A stretch of 64,000 nucleotides of DNA from JAWSVE01 sp033852115 (GCA_033852115.1 JAWSVE010000009.1:1-64000); one strand, 5' to 3'. Counted from the first letter of the stretch, positions 1-9,307 are shown. Made by a program: numbers and translations. The notes: generated by a model not told the origin, from the sequence alone.

Positions 1-70
1 ATCAATCCGACCTTGGCAACAAGTAATTTCACTAAATTGCAGTTTTTTTTCAGTTGGCTGAAATGTCGTC

Positions 71-90
71 AAAAACCGCTTTATAGCGGC
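71..90 (-). terminator. intrinsic terminator after pssA
   Basis: Read on the minus strand, the stem GCCGCT/AGCGGT closes a four-base loop and is followed by TTTTT. It lies about 90 bases past the pssA stop codon and would end that transcript. No coding sequence was seen in positions 1-176. Confidence 0.75.
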
Positions 91-176
91 ACATTAACTA
101 GCCAAATCGATCAGAGGCACAACAGATTAACTATAGACACCAAAAACTGGATGACAACTAGACCCTAACGATAGGA

Positions 177-1010
177 TTAATCGTCCACCCGCTTTTTTCT
201 TGAATATTCCCAGAGCCACATCAGTGGGCCAGACGTTGCGTAAATCGCGGCCATCAATACCAACATTACTGACGGGTTTGCTACGATAACAACGAAAAGC
301 ATAATCATCAGCAGTAGCTTCACGAAAGGGACTCTGCCCTTGAAGTCCAATCCTTTGAAGCTGTGATACTTGATGTTAGAGACCATTAGCAAGCCCGCAG
401 TGAGCGTTAGCAAACCCACCAGCAATGACAACTCAAAAGTAATTTCGGCTTCATGACCAAACCACACAGTCCCCGCCACTAACGCAGCAGCTGAGGGGCT
501 TGCCAACCCTGTAAAGTAGCGCTTGTCTGCGGTTTCCACCTGAGTATTGAATCGAGCCAATCGAAGCGCTGCACACGCCGCAAACGCAAACGCCATCGCC
601 CAACCGTACTTACCCAAAGGCGCCAACCCCCAATTAAACATGACCAACGACGGAGCTAAGCCAAAAGACACCATATCGGAAAGGCTGTCATACTCGACGC
701 CAAATGCACTGGAGGTATTTGTTAGTCGTGCGACCCGGCCATCCAACCCATCAAAGACCATCGCAACAAATATTGCTATTGCGGCGTTTTCAAAATTACC
801 GTGCATTCCCGCAACAATGGCATAAAAACCACTGAACAGGGCCGCAGTCGTAATCAGGTTAGGCAATAAAAAGATGCCGCGACGACGAACGGTTTTACCG
901 CCTTCAGAGACCTCCTCGACGTGATCATCAAAAGGCAACCCAAAGTCAGCCTCCGCCTCTCGACGACTATCGAGATCACTTACTTTAGAAGAATCATCGT
1001 TTGCTGACAT
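177..1010 (-). CDS. pssA: CDP-diacylglycerol--serine O-phosphatidyltransferase
   Basis: This inner-membrane enzyme joins CDP-diacylglycerol and L-serine to make phosphatidylserine, the precursor of phosphatidylethanolamine. The CDP-alcohol phosphotransferase signature DG-x2-DG-x2-AR-x8-G-x3-D-x3-D is complete at about residues 87-112 (DGLDGRVARL, then GVEYDSLSD). Several hydrophobic segments follow, fitting the polytopic form of the enzyme. The N-terminal 40 residues are polar and acidic, a common extension in gammaproteobacterial members. A GAGG ribosome binding site precedes the ATG. It is followed by its own terminator and separated by another from the SDR gene upstream, so it is probably a single-gene unit. 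The symbol follows the family and was not checked by search. Confidence 0.93.
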   Translation of the reverse strand: MSANDDSSKVSDLDSRREAEADFGLPFDDHVEEVSEGGKTVRRRGIFLLPNLITTAALFSGFYAIVAGMHGNFENAAIAIFVAMVFDGLDGRVARLTNTSSAFGVEYDSLSDMVSFGLAPSLVMFNWGLAPLGKYGWAMAFAFAACAALRLARFNTQVETADKRYFTGLASPSAAALVAGTVWFGHEAEITFELSLLVGLLTLTAGLLMVSNIKYHSFKGLDFKGRVPFVKLLLMIMLFVVIVANPSVMLVLMAAIYATSGPLMWLWEYSRKKRVDD

Positions 1011-1094
1011 ACTTGCCTCAATACCTGGATAAGAATTCGGCTATTGTAGCGCTCGACGCACAACTAGGCCATCAATCGCATAACAGGCAGCCAC

Positions 1095-1118
1095 AAAAAA
1101 GGCCGCGAATGCGACCTT
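1095..1118 (-). terminator. intrinsic terminator after SDR gene
   Basis: On the minus strand AAGGTCGC pairs with GCGGCCTT around loop ATTC and is followed by a T-run. It lies just past the stop of the SDR gene at 1141 and separates the catabolic set from pssA. Confidence 0.8.
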
Positions 1119-1140
1119 ATTCGACAATCTATGGAACAAG

Positions 1141-1926
1141 CTAGGATTTCTTCAGTTCGTTTGGCAGCCCAAAACGTTCCTGAAGTTTTTGCATACCACC
1201 AATCCAACGCTGGTAATCGTTGGCCTTGTTTTGGAAATATTTTTCCACTTCGGGGTGCGGCAACACCATGAAGCGTTCAGCCTCTAGTGCCTCGATAACC
1301 GTCTGCGCTACTGCGTCGGGCTTGAGCATTCCATCAAGACCAGCCACGCCGCCATTGCTCTGCGCCGTCATCTTTGACTCAACGGCTTGAGGGCACAACG
1401 CAGACACTTTAATGCCCTGCCCACCATGAGTGACCTGCAACCATTCAGCGACACCGAGCGCCGCATGTTTGGTGGCTGAGTAGGTAGCGGAGCCCACCTG
1501 AGTTAACAAACCCGCAGCGGAAGCAGTAATAAGGAAATAACCCTCACCACGTTCAATCATCTTAGGTAACGCATGGCGTGCAGCGTACACATGCGCCATC
1601 ACATTAACCGCCCACATTTTTTCCCACACTTCGTTCGGCGTTTCAAAACCACCTTTCGCCAGGATGCCCGCGTTGCCACAGAACAAGTCAATATGACCAA
1701 ACTGTTGCTCAGCCGTATCGATTAAATTTTTGATATCCGATTCTTTACTGACATCACATAAGCACGCAGTCGCGCCAATTTCTTCGGCAAAGGCATTAAG
1801 CTCATCAGCATTAATATCCGCGATAACAATATTGGCCGCACCTTCTTCTTTAAAGCGCTGAACCAAGCCCTTACCGATGCCACTTGCACCACCGGTAACA
1901 ACCACTGTTTTTCCTGCAATTTTCAT
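1141..1926 (-). CDS. SDR family NAD(P)-dependent oxidoreductase
   Basis: Classical short-chain dehydrogenase/reductase of 261 residues. It shows the Rossmann glycine motif TGGASGIG (about residues 11-18), the NAG motif, and the catalytic residues Ser136, Tyr149 and Lys153 (YSATK). An aspartate follows the second beta strand (IADIN), which usually favours NAD over NADP; that is an inference. It lies after a terminator at the end of the acyl-CoA catabolism set, so it may have its own promoter or be reached by read-through. The C-terminal residues (KYFQNKANDYQRWIGGMQKL) suggest an oligomer-type tail. The substrate is not predictable; oxidation of a hydroxyacyl or alcohol intermediate fits the context. 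Confidence 0.85.
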   Translation of the reverse strand: MKIAGKTVVVTGGASGIGKGLVQRFKEEGAANIVIADINADELNAFAEEIGATACLCDVSKESDIKNLIDTAEQQFGHIDLFCGNAGILAKGGFETPNEVWEKMWAVNVMAHVYAARHALPKMIERGEGYFLITASAAGLLTQVGSATYSATKHAALGVAEWLQVTHGGQGIKVSALCPQAVESKMTAQSNGGVAGLDGMLKPDAVAQTVIEALEAERFMVLPHPEVEKYFQNKANDYQRWIGGMQKLQERFGLPNELKKS

Positions 1927-1956
1927 CGTGAATTACCCTAATTATTTAGCAGATAC

Positions 1957-1984
1957 AAAAACGGAGGCCTATGCCTCCGTTTTG
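1957..1984 (-). terminator. intrinsic terminator after thiolase gene
   Basis: A perfect 8-bp stem ACGGAGGC/GCCTCCGT is flanked by A- and T-runs, so it can work in both directions. On the minus strand it directly follows the thiolase stop and precedes the SDR start at 1926. Confidence 0.85.
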
Positions 1985-1998
1985 CGAGACGCTTGTTC

Positions 1999-3180
1999 TT
2001 ATAGAACTTCAAACAAGCCTGCAGCGCCCATACCGCCGCCAACACACATGGTGATAACAACGTATTTAACACCGCGACGCTTACCTTCGATTAGCGCGTG
2101 ACCAACCATGCGAGCACCACTCATGCCGTATGGGTGACCAATAGAGATTGCGCCACCGTTTACGTTGAGGTTTTCTTGAGGAATTCCCAACTTGTCACGA
2201 CAGTAAAGCACTTGAACGGCAAACGCTTCATTCAATTCCCAAAGACCGATATCGTCCATGGTCAAACCATTGGCTTTCAACAATTTAGGCACAGCGAAAA
2301 CAGGACCGATACCCATTTCGTCTGGCTCAGTACCAGCAACTGCCATACCGCGGTATACACCTAATGGCTCAATGTTACGTTGTTCAGCCAATTTTGCGTC
2401 CATCAATACAGAAGCTGATGCACCATCAGACAACTGGCTCGCGTTACCCGCAGTGATCACACCGTTGTCGCGAACTGGGTTCAAGCTTTGAAGACCTTCA
2501 AGCGTAGTTGAAGGACGGTTACCTTCGTCTTTCGCCAAGGTTACTTCTTTGTAAGAAACTTCTTTAGTTTCTTTGTTGAACAACATTTGGTTGGCAGTAA
2601 CAGGAATGATTTCGTCATCGAACTTGCCTGCTTCTTGAGCAGCCGCCGTACGACGCTGGCTTTCTAAAGAATACTCGTCTTGCACTTCACGGCTAACACC
2701 GTAGCGCTTAGCAACCACTTCTGCAGTATCTAGCATTGGCATAAATACTTCAGGCTTGATCGCCATGATTTGTGGATCGTCTGCACGCTTGCGGAACATT
2801 TCTTCGGTTTGAACCAAAGAGATAGATTCCATACCGCCACCGATCGCAACAGGCATACCATCAACAATGATTTGTTTTGCTGCAGTCGCAATGGCCATCA
2901 AACCAGACGAACACTGGCGATCCATTGTTTGCGCAGATACAGTCACTGGCAAACCACCATTTAACGCAACACGACGACCAACGTTGCCAGACTGACAACC
3001 TTGCTGTAGCGCAGCGCCCCAGCAAACGTCTTGTACTTCACCTGGATCGATACCAGCACGCTTAACCGCTTCACGGACAGCATGGCCACCCAAAATGGCA
3101 GCTTCAGTGTTGTTAAAAGCACCGCGATAGGCTTTACCGATCGGGGTACGCGCTGTCGATACAATGACGGCTTCTTTCAT
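1999..3180 (-). CDS. acetyl-CoA C-acyltransferase (thiolase)
   Basis: Thiolase of 393 residues, the usual family length. It would cleave 3-ketoacyl-CoA to acetyl-CoA and a shortened acyl-CoA, or a propionyl-CoA equivalent. The nucleophile Cys90 (DRQCSSG), His349 (ISIGHPYGMSGAR) and the second catalytic Cys379 (CVGGGMG) are all present. An AGAGGAA ribosome binding site precedes the ATG. It is the last gene of the closely spaced minus-strand series (37 bases after the MaoC gene) and ends at a strong terminator. FadA-type and acetoacetyl-CoA-type thiolases are hard to separate by eye, so chain length specificity is open. Confidence 0.93.
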   Translation of the reverse strand: MKEAVIVSTARTPIGKAYRGAFNNTEAAILGGHAVREAVKRAGIDPGEVQDVCWGAALQQGCQSGNVGRRVALNGGLPVTVSAQTMDRQCSSGLMAIATAAKQIIVDGMPVAIGGGMESISLVQTEEMFRKRADDPQIMAIKPEVFMPMLDTAEVVAKRYGVSREVQDEYSLESQRRTAAAQEAGKFDDEIIPVTANQMLFNKETKEVSYKEVTLAKDEGNRPSTTLEGLQSLNPVRDNGVITAGNASQLSDGASASVLMDAKLAEQRNIEPLGVYRGMAVAGTEPDEMGIGPVFAVPKLLKANGLTMDDIGLWELNEAFAVQVLYCRDKLGIPQENLNVNGGAISIGHPYGMSGARMVGHALIEGKRRGVKYVVITMCVGGGMGAAGLFEVL

Positions 3181-3217
3181 AGTTAATTCCTCTTAGTGAA
3201 TTCCAAATAGTTAATCT

Positions 3218-3676
3218 TTATAGAACAGCCATACCCAGTGATTCTGCAATCATGGCAGGCTTTTCTTCGCCCTCTATTTCCACCGTCACTTCGTGACTTA
3301 ATAAAAATTGGCCGGGGCGTTTTTCTTCTGCACTTAAAAACTTATAACGCGCGCGAATAGATTTACCCACTCGCACAGGCGTTAAAAAGCGCACCTTGTT
3401 TAATCCGTAGTTAATACGCACTTTTGTACCTTCAATACCTAAGGCACAACCTTGCTCTCCAAAATGCGGCAATAAAGACAACGTTAAAAAACCGTGTGCG
3501 ATAGGGCCACCAAATTGAGTATCTTTTGCTCTTTCTGGATCAACATGGATAAATTGATGATCCTCAGTCACATCAGCAAACTTATTGACGCGGTCTTGAG
3601 TGATCTCAACCCAGCCAGACACACCAACTTCTTTACCAACGTAATCTTGGATTTGATCTTTATTTACTGCTGGCAC
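3218..3676 (-). CDS. MaoC-like (R)-hydratase
   Basis: A 152-residue hot-dog fold protein of the MaoC/hydratase-2 family, which hydrates enoyl-CoA to the 3-hydroxyacyl-CoA. The hydratase motif Asp39...His44 (DHQFIHVDPERA, then GGPIAHGF) is intact. The start is GTG: AGAGGT lies seven bases upstream, and the nearby ATG is out of frame. It sits between the MDR oxidoreductase and the thiolase genes with gaps of about 35 bases, consistent with one operon. A hydratase together with an acyl-CoA dehydrogenase and a thiolase gives most of a beta-oxidation round, with an SDR as the likely hydroxyacyl dehydrogenase. Confidence 0.9.
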   Translation of the reverse strand: MPAVNKDQIQDYVGKEVGVSGWVEITQDRVNKFADVTEDHQFIHVDPERAKDTQFGGPIAHGFLTLSLLPHFGEQGCALGIEGTKVRINYGLNKVRFLTPVRVGKSIRARYKFLSAEEKRPGQFLLSHEVTVEIEGEEKPAMIAESLGMAVL

Positions 3677-3711
3677 GGCATTACCTCTTTTTTTGAAAAG
3701 AATGTACTTCG

Positions 3712-4698
3712 TTACGCGCTTGGCGCAGTTGTAACAACCACTTTGCCTTTCGCTTGGCGATTGGCCAATACCTTCAATGCATCAGCAGCCTTCTCAAGAG
3801 GAAAGACTTCAGATACGTGGGGCCTTACTTTGCCATCCAAAAACATTTGGATAAGCTCGCGATTATTTTGCTGCGAATCTTCTGGTTGTTTGCGGGTAAA
3901 GGTTCCCCAGAAAACACCAACAACCGAACAACCTTTTAACAAGGTTAGATTCACTGGCAACTTAGGAATATAGCCACCGGCAAAACCGATCACCAATACA
4001 CGGCCATTCCAACCGGTTGCACGAACCGCAGGTTCAAAAAGGTCTGCACCCACAGGATCATAAACAACATCCACACCTTTACCGCCAGTTAACTCTTTGA
4101 CGGCGTCTTTTAAATCGACTTCAGTGTAATTAATTAATTCGTCTGCACCGTGATCTTTTGCGATCGCTAATTTCTCTGCGGTACTCGCAGCAGCGATCAC
4201 TTTTGCACCCATGGCTTTACCAAGCTCTACTGCAGCTAAGCCAACCCCACCGGCTGCACCTAATACCAACAAGGTTTCACCTGGCTGAATATCAGCGCGC
4301 TGTTTTAAAGCGTGATACGAAGTGCCGTAAGTTAAGATAAAAGCTGACGCCGTTTCGTAACTCATTTCATCAGGAATAGGGATCACTCGATCCGCGTCAA
4401 TGGCGATTTCTTCCGCAAAGCCGCCCCAACCACACATGGCGATAACGCGCTGACCGACTTCGACATCTTTTACATCGCCAGCGACCTTAATAACTTCGCC
4501 AGCAATTTCGCCACCAGGACTAAAAGGTAAATCGGGCTTGTGTTGATATTTACCTTCAATAATTAAGGTATCGGGGAAGTTAACACCACAAGCGCCAACT
4601 TTAACCAACACTTGCCCCGCTTTCACTTCAGGTGACGCAACCTCTTCAACCACTAATGAATCAGGCGGCCCCAATTCCTTACATAATACTGCACGCAT
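3712..4698 (-). CDS. NADPH:quinone oxidoreductase family protein (MDR)
   Basis: A 328-residue medium-chain dehydrogenase/reductase without the zinc-binding cysteines of alcohol dehydrogenases. It has the N-terminal GroES-like domain (CGVNFPDTLIIEGKYQ, FSPGGEIAGEV) and the nucleotide-binding motif GAAGGVGLAAVELGKAMGA. Proteins of this kind reduce quinones or enoyl thioesters using NADPH. The AAGGAG site before the ATG is strong, and only 11 bases separate it from the acyl-CoA dehydrogenase upstream, so the two are surely co-transcribed. In this setting it may act as an enoyl-CoA reductase on an unsaturated intermediate; that is an inference. Confidence 0.88.
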   Translation of the reverse strand: MRAVLCKELGPPDSLVVEEVASPEVKAGQVLVKVGACGVNFPDTLIIEGKYQHKPDLPFSPGGEIAGEVIKVAGDVKDVEVGQRVIAMCGWGGFAEEIAIDADRVIPIPDEMSYETASAFILTYGTSYHALKQRADIQPGETLLVLGAAGGVGLAAVELGKAMGAKVIAAASTAEKLAIAKDHGADELINYTEVDLKDAVKELTGGKGVDVVYDPVGADLFEPAVRATGWNGRVLVIGFAGGYIPKLPVNLTLLKGCSVVGVFWGTFTRKQPEDSQQNNRELIQMFLDGKVRPHVSEVFPLEKAADALKVLANRQAKGKVVVTTAPSA

Positions 4699-4709
4699 TT
4701 AAAGTCTCC

Positions 4710-6500
4710 TTAGAAGCTCGCATCACTCATTGTTAGACAGGTGTCATCTAGCTCTTTGAGCAAATCTAAATCTGGATAGATCGATGGCAATTCGTATTTA
4801 AAAAAGTAACGACAAGCCGCTAATTTACCGGCGTAAAAATCTTTATCACTACCTGTCGCATTGGCAGAGCCCGCTTTAGCGGCAATACCTTGCTTCAACC
4901 ACAACCACGAGACAGTCATGTGACCAAACGCACGAAGATAGATTGTGGCATTCGCTGTAGCCAATCGAACATTTTTCTTTGACTCACCCAACAAGAAATC
5001 GGTCGTACTAATGACAGCATCAAGTGCTTTAGCCAGAGCAGAACCGTATTCTTCTAGACCCTCAGCTTGAGCCTCTTCAATTGTTGCTCGCAATTCGTTT
5101 TGGAACAGCTTAAAGGCATAGCCGCCGTTCATGCGAACTTTACGACCGAGGATATCCATACCCTGAATACCATTGGTTCCTTCATGAATAGGATTTAAAC
5201 GGTTATCGCGATAGAGACGCTCAACAGGATAGTCACGGGTATAACCAGCACCACCCAACACTTGGATCGCAATTTCATTCGCCTTTAAACAAAAATCAGA
5301 AGGCCACGCCTTAACGATTGGCGTCAAGAAATCCATTAACTGCTCACGATCTGCTTTTTTCTCTGGATCGCCAGTACGAATATCATCAACCAATTTACCG
5401 CAATACAAACCAAGCGACAGGCCGCCTTCAACATAGGCTTTCTGCTGTAACAACATACGCTTAACGTCAGCATGCTCAATGATATTCACTTGAGGAGATT
5501 CTGGATCTTTACAATCGGGTAGACGACCTTGTGGACGATCTTTGGCGTACTCCAATGAGTGCAGATAGCCGGCATAGCCCAACATCACCGCACCCATACC
5601 AACACCGATGCGCGCTTCATTCATCATGTGGAACATGCAACGCAAACCTTCGTGTTCCGGACCCATTAGGTAACCAACACAAGGTTCTTTTTCACCGAAG
5701 TTCAATAAAGTATTAGTAGTACCACGGTATCCCATCTTGTGGTTTAAACCAACGAGGTCTACACCGTTGCGCTCGTGACAGTTACCTTCATCATCGGTGC
5801 GGTATTTAGGCACAACAAATAATGAAATACCTTTAACGCCAGAAGGACCACCAGGGATTTTCGCCAACACCATGTGAACAATATTTTCAGAGATGCTTTG
5901 CTCACCCCCAGAGATCCACATCTTGGTCCCGTACAAACGGTATGTGCCGTCTTCTTGCGGCTCAGCACGGGTGCGAATATCCGCTAGATTAGAACCAGCA
6001 TGCGGCTCTGACAAACACATAGTGCCGTAGAAACGACCGCTACGCATATGCGGCAAAAAGCGATTCTTCACTTCGTCGCTACCAAATGTTTCTAACATGT
6101 TCGCAGCAGAGTTGGTCAAACCTAAGTAAGCCAATGCTGGAATATTTGCCGAACAAAAAATCGCGCGCACCGCTTGAATAACAGTTAGCGGCAACTGCAT
6201 ACCACCTTGTTCGTAATCCAAACCTGCCGCCATGAAGCCGGCTTCAATATAAGCTTCGTGCGCTTCTTTCAATTCAGGAATTAGCTTAACTTCATTGCCA
6301 TCGAAATCAGGTTCTTCTTCATCGAGCTTTGCTGCAATTGGCGCAAATTTATCCTCAGCAATTTGTTCTGCGAGATCAATAACTGCATTAAATGCAGAAC
6401 GGTCGTGATCGGCAAACTTCTCACGCTCACACAAACCCTCAACGTCGAGAAACTCATAAAGCATGAAATCGAGATCACGGCGATTAATAATGGTGGACAT
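4710..6500 (-). CDS. acyl-CoA dehydrogenase, long C-terminal-domain type
   Basis: FAD-dependent acyl-CoA dehydrogenase of 596 residues, about 200 longer than the ordinary family because of a C-terminal extension domain typical of this subgroup. The FAD/substrate motif MCLSEPHAGSNLADI and the glutamate-containing motif NPIHEGTNGIQGMDILGRK are visible; the Glu of HEGTNG is the expected catalytic base. It introduces the trans-2 double bond and passes electrons to electron transfer flavoprotein. GGAGAG precedes the ATG. It lies between SDR and MDR genes with gaps of 27 and 11 bases, so it belongs to the same operon. Confidence 0.93.
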   Translation of the reverse strand: MSTIINRRDLDFMLYEFLDVEGLCEREKFADHDRSAFNAVIDLAEQIAEDKFAPIAAKLDEEEPDFDGNEVKLIPELKEAHEAYIEAGFMAAGLDYEQGGMQLPLTVIQAVRAIFCSANIPALAYLGLTNSAANMLETFGSDEVKNRFLPHMRSGRFYGTMCLSEPHAGSNLADIRTRAEPQEDGTYRLYGTKMWISGGEQSISENIVHMVLAKIPGGPSGVKGISLFVVPKYRTDDEGNCHERNGVDLVGLNHKMGYRGTTNTLLNFGEKEPCVGYLMGPEHEGLRCMFHMMNEARIGVGMGAVMLGYAGYLHSLEYAKDRPQGRLPDCKDPESPQVNIIEHADVKRMLLQQKAYVEGGLSLGLYCGKLVDDIRTGDPEKKADREQLMDFLTPIVKAWPSDFCLKANEIAIQVLGGAGYTRDYPVERLYRDNRLNPIHEGTNGIQGMDILGRKVRMNGGYAFKLFQNELRATIEEAQAEGLEEYGSALAKALDAVISTTDFLLGESKKNVRLATANATIYLRAFGHMTVSWLWLKQGIAAKAGSANATGSDKDFYAGKLAACRYFFKYELPSIYPDLDLLKELDDTCLTMSDASF

Positions 6501-6527
6501 AACAACTCTCCGAGTGTGAACGAAAAA

Positions 6528-7298
6528 TTAGGCGATTAGACTACCGCCATCAACAACCAAACATTCACCCGTTGTATAGGATGATGCGTCAGATACGAGG
6601 TATAACGCAGCGCCCGCCATTTCGTCTGGCTGCGCAGCGCGACGCAGAGGAAGAGCATTTTGGACGCGATCCAGCATTTTCTCATTACTGGTCAATGCAG
6701 AGGCAAATTTTGTATCAGTCAAACCGGGTAATAACGCATTGCAGCGAATACCTAGAGGCCCGCACTCTTTCGCAAAGGTCAGGGTCATATTGATAACCGC
6801 CGCCTTAGTGATTGAGTAAATACCTTGCGCCATACCGGGTTTCACGCCGTTAATAGACGCCGTATTCAATATTACACCGCCGCCCTGCTCTTTCATCATT
6901 TTGCCGGCTTCGATAGACATGAAGAAGTATCCCCGAATATTGACATCAACTGTCTTCTGAAAAGCGCCGAGATCAGTATCCAGGACGTGACCGAAGTATG
7001 GGTTTGCTGCAGCGTTGTTCACCAAAATATCGAGTTTGCCGTACTGCTCTTTAATCGCAGCAAACGTGCTAGTAATTTGATCCATATCGCCAATATGGCA
7101 AGCCATGGCCTGGGCTTTACCGCCAGCGGCATTAATTTTGTCCGCAACCACTTGGCAGCCGTCGATTTTACGGCTTGTCACAATTACTTGAGCTCCGTAG
7201 TCGGCCAAAGTCGTCGCAATGGATTCGCCAATACCACGACTCGCGCCTGTCACTAATGCAACTTTACCGGTCAAATCGAACAAATCTTTAGCTGGCAT
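6528..7298 (-). CDS. SDR family oxidoreductase
   Basis: A 256-residue classical short-chain dehydrogenase. The cofactor motif TGASRGIG, the NNAAANP motif and the catalytic Ser148, Tyr161 and Lys165 (YSITK) are present, and the protein ends with the common DGG motif. The TSRK segment after the second strand suggests NADP(H). The ribosome binding site is AGAGG. It is the second gene of the operon, 56 bases after the phosphotransferase. A 3-hydroxyacyl-CoA or 3-ketoacyl dehydrogenase role fits the neighbours but is not proved by sequence. Confidence 0.88.
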   Translation of the reverse strand: MPAKDLFDLTGKVALVTGASRGIGESIATTLADYGAQVIVTSRKIDGCQVVADKINAAGGKAQAMACHIGDMDQITSTFAAIKEQYGKLDILVNNAAANPYFGHVLDTDLGAFQKTVDVNIRGYFFMSIEAGKMMKEQGGGVILNTASINGVKPGMAQGIYSITKAAVINMTLTFAKECGPLGIRCNALLPGLTDTKFASALTSNEKMLDRVQNALPLRRAAQPDEMAGAALYLVSDASSYTTGECLVVDGGSLIA

Positions 7299-7354
7299 AA
7301 ATAACCTCTTCTCAAATCCTAAAATTAGTTGGCCTGAATGATGAAAATTAAAAG

Positions 7355-8434
7355 TTACAGGTCAGATTCATTAATCACTTTTTCACACATTTCGTGCAGA
7401 CTGTAGACCTTGTCTTTTAAGCGCGCGAAACGAGGGTCTTTGGTTAGCCCTTCGTAGTAGCGCTTATAAATTTGCTGACCGATACCGGCGAGACGGAACA
7501 AGCCAAAGCAGAAATAGAAATCGAATTGCTCAACAGAAATATTGAGGTTGTGACTGACACGCTGAACAATCTCGTCACGAGTTGGCGCACCAGGGTGTGT
7601 AGTGGGCATGGTCACAAACTTATGAAAATGTTCGGGATCGTTGCGATCTACCCAATAGCCGAGAGTTGAGCCAAGATCCATCAGCGGATCACCCAATGTA
7701 GCCATTTCCCAGTCCAACACGCCGATCATTTTCATCGGGTCATCCAACGACCAAATGACGTTATCCATTTTGTAGTCGTTATGGATAATGCCTACTTTTG
7801 ACGACTCCGCGGGCATCTTATCGTGCAGCCATTGAATGGTGCGCTCAAAGGTTGGGATCTCATCGGGTGTGATCGCGGCCGTATAACGTTTTGACCACCC
7901 CTCAACTTGACGAGTGACATAACCTGCGGGGCGGCCTAATTCTGCCAAGCCAGCCGCTTCGTAATCAACATTGTGCAACTCACTCAGCACATCTACCCAA
8001 TTGAAAAATTGTTGACGCACCTGTTCATTACTAAGCTCTAAACCTGCTGGGTAGTCCTTGCGTACAATGATACCTTCGAGGTAATCCATCATGTAAAAGT
8101 CGCAGCCTAATACATCGTGATCTTCACAGAAGATTTCAGGGCGAGGCGCATAAGGAAATACCGAGTTGAGCTTGCTCAATACACGGTATTCACGGCCCAT
8201 ATCATGAGCACCCTTTACCTTGCTGCCAAACGGTGGGCGGCGTAAAACCCAACGCCGGTCACCAAAGGTAATTAAATACGTCAGATTAGAAAAACCGGAT
8301 GGGAATTGCTTGATGGAGAGTTCTCCGGAGAGACCTGCAATATTGGCAGAAAGGTAATCTTTAAGCTTTTGAATATCCAGCTCTTCGCCTTCGCGAATCT
8401 CAGCTGGTTTGTCGACGAGTTGCGATTGTTCCAC
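7355..8434 (-). CDS. phosphotransferase family protein (APH/ACAD10-like)
   Basis: A 359-residue member of the aminoglycoside phosphotransferase-like kinase superfamily. It has the nucleotide-binding lysine region (WVLRRPPFG), the Brenner motif HNDYKMDN with the catalytic Asp, and the metal-binding DWE (GVLDWEMATLGDPLMDLG). Relatives occur fused to acyl-CoA dehydrogenase in vertebrate ACAD10/ACAD11, where phosphorylation of 4-hydroxyacyl-CoA has been described. Here it is the first gene of an operon that also holds an acyl-CoA dehydrogenase, which supports such a role by analogy. The start is GTG at 8434 with only a weak ribosome binding site. Confidence 0.88.
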   Translation of the reverse strand: MEQSQLVDKPAEIREGEELDIQKLKDYLSANIAGLSGELSIKQFPSGFSNLTYLITFGDRRWVLRRPPFGSKVKGAHDMGREYRVLSKLNSVFPYAPRPEIFCEDHDVLGCDFYMMDYLEGIIVRKDYPAGLELSNEQVRQQFFNWVDVLSELHNVDYEAAGLAELGRPAGYVTRQVEGWSKRYTAAITPDEIPTFERTIQWLHDKMPAESSKVGIIHNDYKMDNVIWSLDDPMKMIGVLDWEMATLGDPLMDLGSTLGYWVDRNDPEHFHKFVTMPTTHPGAPTRDEIVQRVSHNLNISVEQFDFYFCFGLFRLAGIGQQIYKRYYEGLTKDPRFARLKDKVYSLHEMCEKVINESDL

Positions 8435-8620
8435 AGTCGTTTATCCCATTAGTGATGTTAGCAATTCTGGGGTTGAAACCCCGTGTCAATTTTCTCGATG
8501 CGCGCTATCGATAACCGCACACCAAGCGCCGGGGGTGCATTTCAGGGGCGGCAAGTGTACACCATTCGAAGAATAAGCCCCAGTATTGGCGGGTGTCTGC
8601 CGGGTCACGCCTTGTCGCCA

Positions 8621-9307
8621 TCAGCGATAGGTGATTTTATCGGTATAACCTGCCCGCTCCAGATGCGGAATCGCGTTAAAAACAGACAATGAACTTCTAT
8701 TCCCACTGAACTGAATACGGGTAATAGACGAATTAAACACCATCCAATTGAGATTGATGGCTTGCTCATCCGATAACCCAAGCACCATTTGCACGGCCAT
8801 GGCAATAACGCCCCCAGACGTTGAAACCACCACACGACGCCCCTTGGCGTTTGCTGTCATAATCTCTCTCAGGGCACCAGAGGTCCGCGCCTTGAAGTCC
8901 GCAAAAGGCTCGATGTCATCACCTTCCAATTCATTTCTCACCCAACAGAGGCAGGCGGCCTCCAACAAACGCTGGAAGAATTTGCGATCCTTCATGCTGC
9001 CGTTGAGATCAAAACCCTCTTTTTTCGCACGCTGCTCGCGATACGCAGCCAGCACCCCATGCGATGAATACTCATTTAGCCCCTCTAGGATGACAGGCTT
9101 TGGCGAGTCTACCCTTGATGCAAGGTTTTCAGCCGTCTCGAGCTGTCTGCGTAAGCTGCCGGAGTAGATACCATTGAAAGCCTGGTCAATGCTCGACCAA
9201 TATTCAGCCAGAATCCGCGCTTGCTCGTGACCCGTATCACTCAACTGATCATAATTGTCCGAATCAAACGACGCTTGGCCGTGCCGAACAATAAAAAGCT
9301 CACTCAT
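8621..9307 (-). CDS. histidine phosphatase family protein
   Basis: A 228-residue protein of the phosphoglycerate mutase-like superfamily. The N-terminal RHG catalytic motif (LFIVRHGQASF) is intact. The C-terminal motif, normally ending S/T-H-G-G, reads VVVSTSGGVIAM, so the second histidine appears to be replaced by serine. A related TSGG form exists in some family members, to my recollection. The GAGAG site supports the ATG. It lies 186 bases upstream of the phosphotransferase gene and could be the head of that operon or a separate unit. The substrate is unknown. Confidence 0.85.
   Translation of the reverse strand: MSELFIVRHGQASFDSDNYDQLSDTGHEQARILAEYWSSIDQAFNGIYSGSLRRQLETAENLASRVDSPKPVILEGLNEYSSHGVLAAYREQRAKKEGFDLNGSMKDRKFFQRLLEAACLCWVRNELEGDDIEPFADFKARTSGALREIMTANAKGRRVVVSTSGGVIAMAVQMVLGLSDEQAINLNWMVFNSSITRIQFSGNRSSLSVFNAIPHLERAGYTDKITYR

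Noticed and set aside
8464..8482. GGGGTT/AACCCC palindrome as a terminator
   Set aside because: No T-run on either strand; it lies in the leader of the phosphotransferase gene, so at most a regulatory hairpin.
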